64,000 nt of DNA from Burhinus oedicnemus (GCA_008921705.1 VFFE01007127.1:953472-1017471), one strand, 5' to 3'; positions 36,701 through 51,700 are shown, counted from the first letter of the stretch. Program-made: numbers and translations. Notes: generated by a model not told the origin, from the sequence alone.

Positions 36701-39700
36701 GTCAACCAGTAACTGTTCTTTTTTACAGACACTTTCCTACAAAAGGAAAAAGAACATTTGGAAATATTAGATTAAAGTGGTCTCACTGGGCCTCACTGAG
36801 GCAGGCAGAGAAAGGATTGCAGCTTGCAGGTCCTCTAGCCTCAGCTGCTGCTCTAAGAAGACCATCCTCTCCCTCCTAGTACACTTTTCTCTCCTTCTTC
36901 TTTTATTTTTCTCCTCCATCCTTATCCTTTCCAGGCACCCTGTGCAGAACCAAACCCACTGACTTGGTGTTCATCATCGACAGCTCTCGAAGCGTGCGCC
37001 CACAGGAGTTCGAGAAAGTCAAAGTCTTCATGTCCCAGGTGATCGAGGGGCTGGACGTGGGCCCTAACTCCACCCGGGTGGGTGTGATCAATTATGCTAG
37101 TGCCGTCAAGAACGAGTTCTCCCTCAAGACCTACCAAACCAAAGCTGGGCTCCTGCAAGCGGTCCGGAGGATAGAGCCGCTCTCCACTGGGACTATGACT
37201 GGTCTGGCTATCCAGTTTGCCATTAGCCGGGCTTTTAGTGACTCAGAAGGGGCCAGGGTGAGGTCTCCCAATTTTAATAAGGTAAGCAAATTATGCATTT
37301 CTTGGACGCTCCTTCTTTCATGTGGCTCAGGGAGTGGTTGGGAATATCAGGGAAGGAGGAAAGGTGATTTTCCTCTGTGCTTTGAGTGTGTGGGGACAAG
37401 TGAGGGTTAATTGTCAAAGGTGGCAAACCTCTGGGAGGTGGAAACCTCCCAAGTCTTCTTGAAAGCAAAACTCAGCTTCCTTTTGGGCAGAGCTGGCCAG
37501 AAGTTGCCAAAGTAAATTTAATCCAGCTTCACTAGCTCTGCCTGGAGCATATGTCCTTTGGTACACGGCTCCCTGCTTCCACTGTGCCTGCAACAACATC
37601 CCACTGTGAGATGGTGATCTCAGCCAGGTTTGCTAGGCGTGAACATACTAGGATTAACAACGCTCATCTTCCCCAAAATATTGTAATAAAGAAGCTTCAG
37701 AATGCACCATAGTAAAAAGCAAGGCAATCTTCTGAAAGTTTCCTTTGAAATGGCCTCTTTCATCTGCAGATATAAAGCAAAGGGCTGTTTCAGTGTCCTC
37801 CATCGCTCCTCCAGTTTTTCAGAGGCTGGCTGGTGGCTATGTTTTCTCTTCTGGGTATTCCCTTCAGGTACACAGACTTTACTGACCATTCACCATTTAA
37901 GGCTGTGGTATAGGGTCAGCTTAATTCTACTCATGGTTGCAATGGGCATCGCTTCTCCTGGCCCATATTCCCTGTCCAGGAAGCTCAGTCTTTAAAAAAT
38001 TATTCCCTAAACACCTTATTCATTCTGTCTGGATTTGACCATGAATGAAACCAAACCCGAGCCCAGTGACCGTCATAAGGAAAATTCTCTTCTGATCATG
38101 TGGAAATGTGTATTCTTGACGATATGTGATCTAGCTAAACATCATGAACACACTTCCTAGGCCCTTGTGTCCTGTGCCAGCTGCACTGGCTCTCTGCTAT
38201 GAGACCAGTCCAGAAAAATAAGCAAAGGTGTTAGCAAGCAGCTAGAGCTTTCCACCAGCTGGACAAAGGCCCAGCTGTTGGAGCGAGGAAGCCTGGATTT
38301 TTCTCCCAAGTACAACATTTTTGGAACATCAGTCACTTTCCATTTCTCTCACTGCTAGTAATGCTCTAGGGAAGGCAGAGCAGAACATGGAAAAGATGCC
38401 CAGGGATCGCAAGTCAAAAATAATACTGAAAAGTGAAAAATAGGCAGTGGTAAAGATCTGCCAACTCCCAAAAATCAGCAACCTGAATGCTCTGCCAATC
38501 TGGAATTCACAAGACAGCCCTAAAAATGATCTAATTAAAGCTGAGGGAGCCTTGTGTGCCCCTCACTTTGTTGAACTATAAGCAACTTGCAAATGTGAAT
38601 GAATTCATCCTCATATGGTCTTTTATTGCGGGATTTGCAGCAGGGAAAATTCTCCGTATCCTTAGCCTAAATCTGGTTGATGCAATAGGAAGAAAACCAA
38701 GAGTGATAACAGGAGAAAAATTACACTCCAAGAAACTTTCACTAAGTCTCATTGGCAATCGGGTCCAGAAAGACACGTTCAACTTATGAGCCATCATGGT
38801 CACATTCATTACTCAAGCTTAGGAGTCACCTGGTGTAAATTCTAATGGCCCAGCTCTTGCAGGGGATATCCAAGACCTAATTGCAATGGTTTTTATTCAA
38901 AAGGAGTAACATTGGGTTTGTTTGTCAAATTCTTTGAGGTTCACTGAAAGAAATAATTGAAAAATTGCAAGACATTATTAAGATTATACTGTTATTATAA
39001 TTATTTTTTAGTAAAGAGCTTTGAAATTAGGTGCAAGACTAATAGTTCTCATTCATTTGACTGAACTACTTCAAAGAGAATAAGTGTGGATTCAGCTTTT
39101 AGCTCAAATCTGCTACTTTCTGGAGGTTCAAGCAACTGCCTGTTGCTGCCAGGGTGCGTTTGGCTTTTCCTCACTTTCCCAGCAGCAGTAAGTCTGCAGC
39201 TGGATCGCAGGAGAGGAAGCAGCAGTGATCCATGGTGCCTGCTCCCAATGCTCTCAAAAAGCTTTGGAAAAGATTCTTTTCTCAGAGAGCTCAAGGCTGC
39301 CCACTTTCTCCACGGATGGGTTCACTGAAGAGCTGTTTCAGATATTGCCAGGGAAAGAGATGTTTCCTCCAGTGAAACCACTCCAGGGGAGCTAATGGGA
39401 AGGTGACAGGTCTCCAGCAGAGCCCTTCTGCCATCTCAGCCTGGCCAGAGCACCGTATGGTGGAAAAACATGAGCAGAGTGGGAGCTGCAGGTCTTCTCT
39501 AAGCAGGCTCATCCATAGCCACACACAAACAGTGCTTTTCTGTCCAGAAGAAAAAAAAGTAATGGGAAGTGTTTGTTCTGGTTGGTATTGTTTAGCACAA
39601 AACCAGACAGCTGAACTGAAACCAAAAACAGAATTATCTGGATGATAATATCTATTTCTGCTTTTCAGAAATTTATACTCTGATTGAAATGCAAAAATTG

Positions 39701-42700
39701 TTTAATAAAAAAGAAAACACAAAAAAATCCCAACAGTTTGAATGCCAGACCACAGAAACATTTCAGCTCTTGAGTATTGATAGGCAAGAGACATTTACTT
39801 CTCACTACTTTCAATACGCCCTTGCAAAAAGCTTCTTTCTCTCACTCCATTAATTGTTGTTCCAATGTCCAGAAGTAGCAGAAGTTCCAAGCAGGAGAGA
39901 GGTTCAGATGTACTTGTCCTGCCTCCTACAGTGTCAGCAGTAGCTCCCCACTACATAACAGTAAATGTAGCAGCAATCAAGAAAGGGGCTGGATACTGCT
40001 CCTTTCCTTGGAGATGGTCAGCTCTCACTAGGGGAATGATTATAGCATTCATTTCCATGTCTCATGTCATCAGACTTCCATTCAAAGCTGTTGAGCACGT
40101 TTATGGATGGATAAGGGTGCGTGAAGGGTGCCAGTCAGTGCACAAAGTTTTCTTTCCATAAGCTGGGCGTTGTTGCATGGCTGCACATCTCAGGCAGTTG
40201 CTAATTTGCCATTAAGTGGGACCTGACAACTCAAGGCAGCCCTTCCCCAGACTCCATCCCTTCTACCCTCATCCATCCAGAAGATTTACTTGTAGGGAAA
40301 GACAGTCAGGGACACCAAGATGGCTGAAGCTGTTCTCTTTTCAACATTTGACCTGTGAGCAAAGGAGGGTGGCAGAGGAACAGCAAAGGGACTTAAGACT
40401 GTTTCATGTATCTGCCATCTTCCACATGAGGAGCTCACTGCTGGAAGAGTAATTCCAGTGCCCTCCATGGCAGCAGTGATCCCACACTGAGCACAACCCT
40501 GACACAGCTCCAGCAACACCCCCAGAGTCGTCAAATCTCTGAGCTGGGCAGACACCCTCACCCAACAGATGGGGGAAATCAAGAAACAGGAAACCTATGG
40601 CCAGTCATTGCACCCAGAATGGTACCTGGGATCCTAAAGAAGGGGTCTGACTTCCAGTCTTGTTGCATGAAGGCAGCTCCCATTGACTTCACTGGTCGTC
40701 TTATTTGTTTACCTTTCAAATGGAACAAATCTTTTCAGATTCACTTTCCTCTAGGACCGCTATGCAATCCATTCATGCCCCTCAGAAATCTCACCATATT
40801 TCTATATCTTCTCCTGTCTTTACCTAATTCCCCAATGTCTATTTTAAGGCAAGGTCGCCATGTTTAGGTCAGGCCTGGGACACAGTCCTGATTTATACAA
40901 TGCGATTATAATACTTTCAGTATTAGTCTCCATTTTTTTTTTCCTTAATACAGCCTGACACCTTACACGCAGCATTGACCATTACTGTAGATTGAAGAGA
41001 CATTTTCACCGAGCTGTCTATGAAAATGCCTGGATCTTTATCTATCTAATCTCTTCCACACCATTTAAGTAACCTCTTTCCTTGTGCACTATTTTTCCTG
41101 TTCTTGTCTGCTCTGCAGCTGGGCTGCCAGACAACTCACTCAACATGCTCTTGCAATCCTTGTGGTTTCCTGTCATCTCAATAGGCTGCTATGCCCTGCT
41201 AATACACCAAACAAGCCTTTAGTTTAAATATCTGAACACTTCAAAAGAAAATTAAATTTATTTAGTGACTTACTGGAGTAGCATGGCTAAAGCATCAATA
41301 TTTCTGTGGACAGCACAGTACAAAGAGCTCTAAAGTTGCTTTGTCTCCCTGAAACCCTATTTCCTGGACATCTGAAAAAGCAGAATAATAGTAGTGGTCT
41401 TTTTAAGGATTTATCTTATGCATTAAAAAAGAAGAAGGAAAAGAAATCACTATGAGTTTTTCCCTCTTTCATTCTACTTTGGATCTGGTCGAAGAGATAG
41501 AATGACAAAAAGGTTGAGGTTGGAAGGAACCTCTGGAGGTCATATTGACCAACACAGCTTGCTCAAGCAGAGCCACCTAGAGCTGGTTGCCCAGGACCAT
41601 GTCCAGATGGCTTTAGAATACCTCAAGGTGGGAGACTCCACAACCATTTGCATTCCTTTGTTCCCTGGTTATTTTTTGCCTTGTTCCATGATGCCTTGAA
41701 GTCCAGCAGGCTTCTCCCGTCTGTGACCCTCATGCTGCTCAGGGTGGCCCCACCATCTGCCTGAGAGGATGAATAGGTCACACGGTAATTTAGGGAGGTG
41801 AAGCCTCCAGAAACATTGGCCACGGTACTTGCTCTTTCACACAGCAGAAGTCCAGCAAGACCTCGTGAAAATCTGTGGTATGATTGTCAACCATGTGGGA
41901 CACTGTTCAAAGCATCACAAGGTCATTCGGTCTTGCTCTGTGCGGCAAACCTCACGCCAGGACAGGGAAAAGCCCTATTTGTTTCTGTAGGAGCTCAGAG
42001 TAAAGTCTGTTTATACCTCTACCAAAAACTCCAGGGGTGCCCAATTACTTTTATCTTTCTTTAGGAGGAAAAACAAACATTGTCAAATTGCTGAGAAAAT
42101 CAAGGGCTTATTCAACTTTCTGCCCAATTCTCCTTTCAGTGCTGTTACAATATTCATGTTATACACCGCATAATGAGACATAGCTACCTCATTAGCTGCT
42201 GGATTGCCTACACATGGCAACCCTGAAACAGAAATACCTAGGGATGCCCATGAATACTCTGGTGTCTTAGTTAACCAAGAATAAATTGTGTCATGAGAAC
42301 ATGGGGGATTTCTGTATGACAGAAGTAACACAAGAAGGATCCAGAAAGTTAGGAATTTGCAGGAAAATGAAAGGAGGTGTTTAAAATGAGTAAAAGTTTT
42401 GACCTTGAAAAGCAAAAGTTTAAGAGTTTCCTTAGGGCAAAGCTGGAGAGCCTCTTCAGCTATTCGAGACAGCAAAAGCATTCACCCTTTCTTAATTCTT
42501 CTCACATGGCTACCTGCTGAGTCCAGCACAAGCCCTTGGCTGCAGAGCAGTGTCAGCCTCTCTGGGCTGCAGTGGTTGCTCCTTTCCTCCAACCTGCCTC
42601 TTGCTCTTTACCAAACAAGGCACATAGCAGGACTCTCAGCTTTTTAAATGAGACAAGGTCATAACACAAAGAATTACAGGCACCCTGTGTCTGCAAATAA

Positions 42701-45700
42701 TTTGGAGCTAGATTTAAAACAAAAGGATGTTGGTTTTTTCACACTGGAATTCACTGCCTCAGGCTGCCAGGGAGGGCAAATGTCTAGAGGGGAAATCCTA
42801 GGAAAAAAAACAGGATTTCTTGATTATCAGGAACATAAGATACGTAAGATACCAAGATAACTTCATACTTGTTCTATTTCTTACACTCTTTCTGTAAGTA
42901 CCTGGTCCTGGCCACAGTCACAGACAGGTTCCCTGACGGGTCTGACTCACTGTTACATTTATTTCAACCATGGGTTCACTGATTAGTGATTGCCTGATGC
43001 AGACTCTTTGTACCCAGAAGCTTTGTTTTTTCCAACAGCAGGTCAGAAAGTAACATGAATTTTGAGTGCTCTATATTAGATTTTCACACAGATCCATTAT
43101 GAAGATCTTTCCCATCAGATCCAGATGTGGATGCTGCTACCAGACACCTCTTGGGTCGTACCTGGGGCTCAGGCCTATGTGAAGATGCCACCCTGATGTG
43201 AATAACCAAAGAAACCGATTAAACTCGGAGAATTGCTTTATTTAGACAGAGAAATGCCAGGAGGACATGCCACACCTCTGTCTTCTGACAAACACCGAGA
43301 GAAAGATACGCAGCTACTGACAGAAACCTGTTCATAGGGTGGTGTTGCTCGCAGAACCTACTTGATAATACTTCTTGTTTCCTGACAGGTCGGCTTTTGA
43401 TAAGCTCTAATTGGCAGCCCCCATCTCTGAGCTGCTCTGTGTATGCAGAAAGCAGAGCTGCTGAGTCGAGGGCTCTCTCTCCTGGCAGAAAGCACGATTG
43501 CATGGCTGGCTTTGCTCCTTGGTTTGGCCGCTGGTCCACAAACAACCCGAGTGCTCCTTTTGGTCAATCTTTGCTTTTTGTGTTCATTCTCCTTTACAAC
43601 GCACACTGGCGTCTGCCACAGGTGACACTTTTCCTTATTCTGGCAGAAGATAAATAATTGCATTTATTTTTTTCCCTTCGAAGCAGCCAGTTACAGAATT
43701 CTGATGTCACCAGGAATTTTTCATTTTGCAGCCCTGAGGAAGTGGAGATAAACTTACAGACCTTCACCAGGTTGAAAAGCTCTGTATTTTTCCAGGTTCA
43801 TCCATCTTTAGTACAGAAGGAAAGCTCCGAACGGGGCAGCAGATTAGTTCAGTGTTGCAGTATTAGTCTGGGGGTTGACTGCAGCGTTCAGCCATCCCTC
43901 AGCTGAAGAGTGAGCAGAGGGGGAAGGAGCCATTTCATCTGCATGGCCATGGACCCTTGGGCACATGGGGCAGGAAAATCCACTCCTGACATTACCCGAG
44001 ATGATTTTTTTCTACCCAAGGGTGTAAACCAGCCATCACACTGTCCTGACTGAGCAGCTGGTGGCTCTGATTTGATCTTCAGAAAGATGGAGAGTATATA
44101 TGGCATAGAGGCAAATAGCAAATACTGCCTTAATGACCAGATGATAGCTCATTCAAACTCACTGTTACTGCCAGACAGATTTTTTTTCTGTCTTTCTCAT
44201 TTGATGTTTCTTTACTTTCTATATTACTGAGGGTATTTGCCTGTGATATGGAGTTTTCTTCTTCTTAGCAGCTCACCTGCTCCTGCTGATTATATTTCTC
44301 CATACTGCATTACATCCCAATCAGTCGCTTTGGAGTTGACAGTGGTGTCACAATAAAACAGTTGTAAGGAAGAGTGGTAGCAATAGATGAATTGAAAAAG
44401 AACAAAAATGAAGGTTTTGTGACAATGCCACTTATCAGAAGAAAAATAAAGAGGAAAATGGACCATCTAGCAACAGGAGCAGGTCTTTTGGAGGCTTTCC
44501 ACTGGTTCAGGCCTCCATCTAATCCAGGGTGAAATCCAGTTCCTACTTAAACCAGCTGTCATTTTAGTGCTGATGTTAGTAGGGTTAGGATGTCACCTCT
44601 GCTATTTATTGTGGAACAGGGAATGATAAATCATGGCAGGCTCTGACACATATCTCTTCCTCTCTGTGCTTTGGCTTCTCCATCTATAAAATGGGGAAAA
44701 GTCTTCATCTCATGATGTTTCCATGACATTTCCTGAGGTTCTTTAAAGTCCCATACTGAGTCAGAGTTGTCCTTAGTATCATCTGGGGGTTCATGAAGAC
44801 AGTTAGAGTTTGACTAGAGAATTACTTTGCGTATGAAGAATACAACCTTTACTTTGGTTTCCTTAGGGGTGAGATGCACCAGTTGTCACTTAATTAAATC
44901 AGTCAGGTCCCTGGCAGTTTAACCTTTCCAGCTCAGAAAGAAACAAACCCCACATAAAAGAATGTCTCGTGTGATCTCAGGAGAAACAGGAAGAGAGGGA
45001 GGAGGTGGAGTGGGGTTTCCTTTTTCTTTAATTTTAGAAAACAAGAAATCTTCTTTACTAACCCAGGCTGTTCCACAAGCAATTGTGATATTAATGCCCA
45101 TTCAAGATTACACCTTATCTCTGCCCTTCTCTGTGTAGGTGGCGATCGTTGTGACCGATGGACGTCCCCAGGATGGAGTGCAGGATGTTGCAGCAAGGGC
45201 CAGAGCAGCTGGCATCGAGATCTTTGCCATTGGGGTTGGCCGGGTGGACATGCACACACTGCGGCAAATTGCTAGTCAGCCCCTGGATGATCATGTGGAC
45301 TATGTGGAGAGCTACAGTGTTATAGAGAAGCTGACCCACAAGTTTCAAGAAGCTTTCTGTGGTAAGTCCTTGCCACAACCCCTGGGTTCCTAGCCAAGAG
45401 CTGCAAGTGTCTGCCAGCAAGATTTTCACATGGAAGTTGTATGTGTGATCATCCTTCATCCATCTGCTTCCTTGTTCCAAGGACTTGGGGTCTGCAGGAG
45501 CATGAAGCATTATGGAAGACAGATGCTCTTTGAAGTTGCCTTTCAAGAATTTCAGGTCTTGTTTAGGGAATTTCAGGTTTTAGTTAAAGAAGTCTCCAGA
45601 CTTCATTGGCACAGAAGACTTCGTAAACATGACCCAAGTACTCCCTGAGGCATTGAAAAGGAACCTGGAAAACATGAGCTAGAATCATTGCCCTTATGTT

Positions 45701-48700
45701 TAAGCCTATCTGGGCAGTTCTGAGAATTTGGCTTGTAATTTCCCCCACCTGTATTGTCTTCTCAATTCCCAGTTAAGCAAGGGATGCTTTCACTTCCCTG
45801 CTAGAGGCTGAACCGCATTTGCCTGACTATGCTGTTGTTTTTGCAAGCCTTGTGAGGTAGGAAACTCTCCTGGCTGGCGCAGTATCTAATGCCTTTCTGC
45901 ATAGTATATAAAAAGAGCCTGACTGTCCTACAAACACATATTCACTCCTACACGAAGTGGTGAATGGAGTGAGAAAACTTCATTACTTTCAAACGTACCC
46001 ACAAGACTGTAGGAGGTGGTCTATAAGTACTCACTTTATGTGTCAGCAAGAGAGGCCTGGGGTCTTTGCACACCCATCCTGTCGAAGCATAGACGTGTGG
46101 CAACACTTTTTAAAAGGTGCGATACACTGCGGTGCCTATGGCAAGACATTGCAAACACATATACGCAGATGGACCTGTAAAACTCCCCGAGACCAATTTC
46201 TTCAAAAGGTGTAAAATTTCACGATTCAACTTTCAGGCTGAAAATGATGGGGGTGAGCAGCTTTTTGTCAAGGAAAATTTCCTCCTCTGTAGGAAGGATG
46301 AAAATTTTGAATATAAAGTGAGTCATGTATTATAATCAGGTGTCACTGCACCAGAAGCTCATGAAAGAGGGGAACAAATACTTCATACTAAATGGAGATA
46401 CAGGCAAAATTTGAAAAGGTGGAATCCAGGCCATGAATATTTGTGGGAGTTTGTGTTGGCTGCTTGGAGTCAGGAGTCAGCCAGAGACAGAGAGGCCTGA
46501 CAATGTGTTCTGAAGTTCTGGCATTGGTGTCATTCAAAAAGATAAAGAGAAAAAAATCCTTTCTGTGCCTTGCTTTTCAGATTTGTAACATGCAGACAAC
46601 AAAGTTCTCCCCATGGTAAAAACCCTCAGAGATGCATCTAATGGGAAGCGCTGTGCTAAGGATTGTTAAAGCTAACAGAGAACAGCACCGTATTAACTGC
46701 CAAGTGGGCTGTTATCGTGCTATGCAAGCAGCTGCACAAAACCATCCTTGGAGACGTAGCCAACCACCACCTGCTATTGCAAAGCACGGTTTGTGGGTAC
46801 TGACAGCAGGAAGAACCGTGCAGCATTGTCCAAGCTGTTTCCCATAATGTTCAACATATACATGGGAAAAAGGGAGACCCTTGGTGACCCAGCCACTAGT
46901 CAGACTACTAAGATCTCCGTAGGCTTCAGAGAACTCAACCTGAGAGCCCAGTGTTACAGCCATCTGCATTGCTAGTAGTATTCCTAATTATATGAGCTAC
47001 ATATCTGCTGGAAAGATCTACCAGTGCTGGCACAATATGCATGCATGTGAATTGGGAAGTACAAAATATATGCAGAGCAGAACACAAATAACTTGAAATA
47101 ATGAATAGAAGCCCCTTAAATTTGAAAGACTTTGTGCCACCTCCCATCATTATGACAGAACTAGAAATGCTGTTTTCTGCACAGATTTCTCTGGTATTTG
47201 TAAACTAATTGCTTCAGCCAGATCTGTTTACTTTTGAGTTTGTTTTCCATCATCATTGCTGTAGCTGTGACAGTGTTGTCAGTCACTGAATGCTGCTGGC
47301 TCAGACTGCTGCAATTCAGTTTATGTTTGCTCAGCATCTCAGGAGTCAGATCCGGGTTAAGATCAGCAGGCAGAAATGTTTGTAGAGAGCGAATCCGAGA
47401 GCTGCACGTGCGAGGGTAGCTCTGAAGTGAATTCCAAGTATGTTTGCACATGAATCCCATCCAGAAAAGACAACTGTACATTGGGCTGAACTCACTAATC
47501 ATAATTGTACTACATGGCTGGAAAAAAATGGGTATTGGCCAGTCCAGATGGAAGGTTGGAAACCAAATCTCATCCAGTAGCTTTGGAGAGTGAAGTATAT
47601 TGTGATATGCTCAACCAACAGACGCTTTTTGCCCTCATTATGGAGACTATTTCTAGTCCGGGCTGTGCCTTGGAGTCAGGAGACTTGTGAAAATTTCTCC
47701 TTGCCTTTTCTATCTCAGTCACTATCCAAGAGCAGTGACGTCTGCTGCTTTGTCTTGCTGCAGAGCGGCTTTAGTTATCACTGAGTGTATGGGACAAATA
47801 CCGTGCTTTGTGGATGGGCCAGGTAGACTCTGGGTTGAGAAGCCCTGGCATGGTCTCTGATTCCATTCCACACCTTTGCTTACAGTGGTGTCAGACCTGT
47901 GTGCCACTGGAGACCATGACTGTGAGCAGATGTGTATCAGCACCCCAGGAGCATACAAGTGTGCTTGTAAAGAGGGTTTCACGTTGAACAGCGATGGGAA
48001 GACCTGCAGCGGTATGTAATGATTTTCATTTGCACTGAGCCGAGCTGTGATCTGCAGTGGTATGGTGGGGATAGGATTGGGACTTGTTCTGTTCAGAAAA
48101 GGCAGAAAAGGAAACCTTGCATTTATAACCAGGAATTATTTTGAAAACATCAGTGTGAACCATTGTTGAGTATTGATTGATTAAACCTATTTCATTAGTG
48201 ATAAAATGAAACTAGAGCTATATTTTCCTACTTAATTAATTGGGGTCTTAGTTCCTGTCTTCTTTCACCCTCTTCTCATATTTTGCTTCAGCTTGCAGTG
48301 GTGGGTCAGGATCTGCCCTGGATCTTGTTTTCCTGATCGATGGCTCCAAGAGTGTGCGACCAGAGAACTTTGAGCTGGTGAAGAAATTCATTAACCAAAT
48401 TGTGGACTCACTGGAGGTGTCAGACAAACAGGCCCAGGTTGGCCTGGTTCAGTACTCCAGTTCTGTCAGACAGGAGTTTCCACTGGGGCAGTTCAAGAAC
48501 AAGAAGGACATCAAAGCAGCAGTCAAGAAAATGGCCTACATGGAGAAAGGAACAATGACAGGCCAAGCTCTGAAGTATCTCATTGACAGTTCTTTTTCCA
48601 TCATCAATGGAGCTAGGCCTGGGGTCCCTAAGGTGGGCATAGTCTTCACCGACGGACGATCACAAGATTACATCACTGATGCTGCTAAGAAAGCCAAAGA

Positions 48701-51700
48701 CTTAGGTAGGTCTCCTGAATTCTCAGTGGCTTGGTTATCCGTTGGACCAGGGGATACTGGTACTGCATCTAGTATCAACCTAGGTATGACTCTCTTCCTG
48801 GAGATATCTCTTACCTAGGATAGGAACAGGTTACTATAGAGTGACTTTGTTGAGATGTTGCCTGACTATCCTTGCACTCTCCTAAAGAACTTTAGGCAAC
48901 TCTGGCTGGGGCCCAGATGAATCTTGGTTTGCCAGTGGATGGTTTTGTTCCCACAGCCCCTCCGTGTCTTTGACCTAAGTCTGCTGGAGGTCTCTCTGCT
49001 GGGCGGGATGGAGTTTCACACATTTGGTATGGGATGCACACTGGTCTGGCATGTTTCACGCAAATGTGAAGGAAACCACAGGGAGAAGCTGAGGATTTGT
49101 CTGATGTTGGTAACGGAAGTCAGGTCAGCATCAGTGGTACTCAATGGTGAGGCAAAGACAACCATGAGAGAGCCCCTTGGAGAATAATGGGAGTTGTAGG
49201 GCCAAGTGTGGCTTGGCTGTATCAGCCTTAAAGCCTGGGAAAGAAAAAGAATAAAGCAATAAACAAAGCAGAAACACAGATTAAAGGAGTAACGATGGAC
49301 TCCCTGTGCATATCCCAGACACACCCAGACACACTAATGAGAACCTTTCTTCAGCTTCTGCTGCAATATTAAAACCACAAAGTGGCTACATATTGATATA
49401 TTTATATGTCTAAACATCGTGAAGTACAAATATCTTGAGATCTGCCCCTTCGCTGACCTGCTGAACAAGTTCCCAGTCTCCTGACATCTCTGTGTTAAAT
49501 GGATGCAGCCCATGTGAATACGCTCATGAATTGCTAAATTCTTTACTTCCTTTTAACTTCCATCTCGACCACTAGATGGGACTAAGGGCTAGCACATAAT
49601 AATAAAGGTCAGGTACAAGCTCATGAAAAGCTGATGTTTACAAAGCAAGTTGACATGTTAGGTAGATGTTCAGCTCTTAGAAAACAAAAAGTCCTCATAA
49701 ACTGTATCTGTAGCATTTATTCTTCTGTGATGATAAAACTTTAGTCTTTGTTCTTCCTCCTCTCTTGTTCTTACACAGAAATCTCCAACATCTGCTCATA
49801 AGTGATTTCAGTGGGATAAACAAAAAGATGCTTGTAACTAGACTCCAAACTTGTTCCTTGAGTTAAACACTGGAAAAAAAAAATATTGGACACATCCAGA
49901 GGTAGAAAGACAAGGCAAAAAGTGGAGGAGCGGAAAGCATTACCGGTGTCTAGACATGGACAAGTAGAGACAAATATTTCAAAACAGGGGTTAACTAGTA
50001 TCACCACTCGAGTCAATGGGAAAACTGCGGTTCAGTTCAATAGAAACAGCTTTGAGCCAGAGGTGGCCAATCAATCTCTTGGCAGTAAAGTATAGTACCT
50101 GGACATGTTCTTAACTCACAGTATGGGTTGCTCTTGACAGACTATATGAGTTACAATTTTAGAAAGAAATTCAGCTACAGTTTTGCTGAACCACAGGTTT
50201 CTATTGCACAGGGGACTTTGCCACTACGTAGGCTGATTAATGGTGGCTGCAGGCTATTTTGAAAACGTCCACTGTTTCTTTTTGTTGTATTTTCACTTCC
50301 CCATTAGCTGGATGCATGATCCTGTCAGGGTGTAATGATTATCTGTCCTTTCTTGTATCTCCAAAACATTGTCCTTGTGGTGATAGTGGCCATTGTCTGG
50401 ATAATTCTAGTGAGACTTTGCCTGCAAAAATATTTTGGAACCCTGGTTGACCTGGTTGAAATAAGTCTAGAAATAAATAGAGGGTAAGGGGGTTAATTTC
50501 CCTGTTAACATCTGCAGAGCTGTGTAGAGGCTGGGGCTCCAGAAGGTCAGCAAGGACGTACAAACTGACAGGGGGGTTGGTACCAGAGCAGCAAGATGCT
50601 CCGTGGCTGTCCGACTGACAGGTTCCCATTGCTTGCAGGCTTTAGGATGTTTGCTGTGGGAGTTGGCAATGCAGTTGAGGATGAGCTGAGGGAAATTGCT
50701 TCAGAACCAGTAGCTGAGCACTACTTCTACACAGCTGACTTCAGAACCATCAGCAAGATCGGGAAGAAGCTGCAAATGAAAATCTGCATTGGTAAGAGTG
50801 GGGGACTTGGGAGAGGGGAGGATTTAGTCACAGAATTTGAAGGCTGGAAGCAGAAGGACAAAAATGCCCCTTCAGATGGATGTTACAAAGAGCTCTCTGT
50901 TATCAGTGTACCGAGTTTGCAGAGTACTTGGAAGGACCATTAGACACCAACATTTTGGGTGGTTACCTGAACTACAGCCACCCCTACACCTCAGCCATCT
51001 CCTCCTCTCGCAAACTGTATTCTGCTTTCCTTTTCCTCCACCCTCCTTTGCTTCTCTACCTTCCTTTTCAGTAACGATGAATTCACAGCTGTACCAGGTC
51101 CTGAGAATAGCCAAAAGTGACATATGAAGAGATGTTTCTAAAAGAGAAGCTAAGGGTTGATTTATTTGGCTTAATTTGAAGATCATCACAAAACTGGACA
51201 TCTGAGTTGAAGCTCGCTAACCACTGGTGCTTCTACAGTCAAACAGGCACCACAGGGGTGACATATTTCATGTTAAAATAAGCATGACTTGTAGGTGTCT
51301 AAATTTGGGCAACATGAATGCTAAGTTGCTCACGTTTGGATAGCCTGGTGAAGCAAAGGCTAAGTGAGGACTGAATGGGACACAGGCATGACAAGAAGAG
51401 GTAAAGAATAACATAAAATTTAAAGAATTTTGATCTGTAAATAACCTGAGTCTAAAAATTATTTAAAAAGAACTATCACAGTTATTTTCGATTTTTGTTT
51501 TGAAGGAATCGCATACCTCCTATGAAATATTGGTCCTTTGCAATGCAACTGCTTGGTCAGGCAGACCACAGTGAATCCCAAACACTCAGGCTTCATTTAA
51601 GACATTGAGTACCTCGCAGTGCTTCTGAGAGCTACACTGCCAGGGTCATCAGGATCCTGGCACTCTCTTGTCGAGTCCAGGTGCTAAGGCTCCTTTATCC

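Larger units (their letters stand above)
33769..36934 (+). other. MATN1: MATN1 intron 1
   Basis: GT-AG intron of 3.2 kb, phase 1. It holds an A/C-rich (CAAA/CCAA) low-complexity tract at 35199-35268 and a MIR-like remnant at 35405-35490. Chicken matrilin-1 is known to have regulatory elements in its first intron. I could not place them here. Confidence 0.92.
37282..45138 (+). other. MATN1: MATN1 intron 2
   Basis: GT-AG intron of 7.9 kb, phase 0, interrupting vWFA1. It contains an antisense CR1 fragment (41495-41660), an unexplained antisense open stretch just beyond it, and a MIR-like remnant at 44610-44740. No other exon was recognised. Confidence 0.92.
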
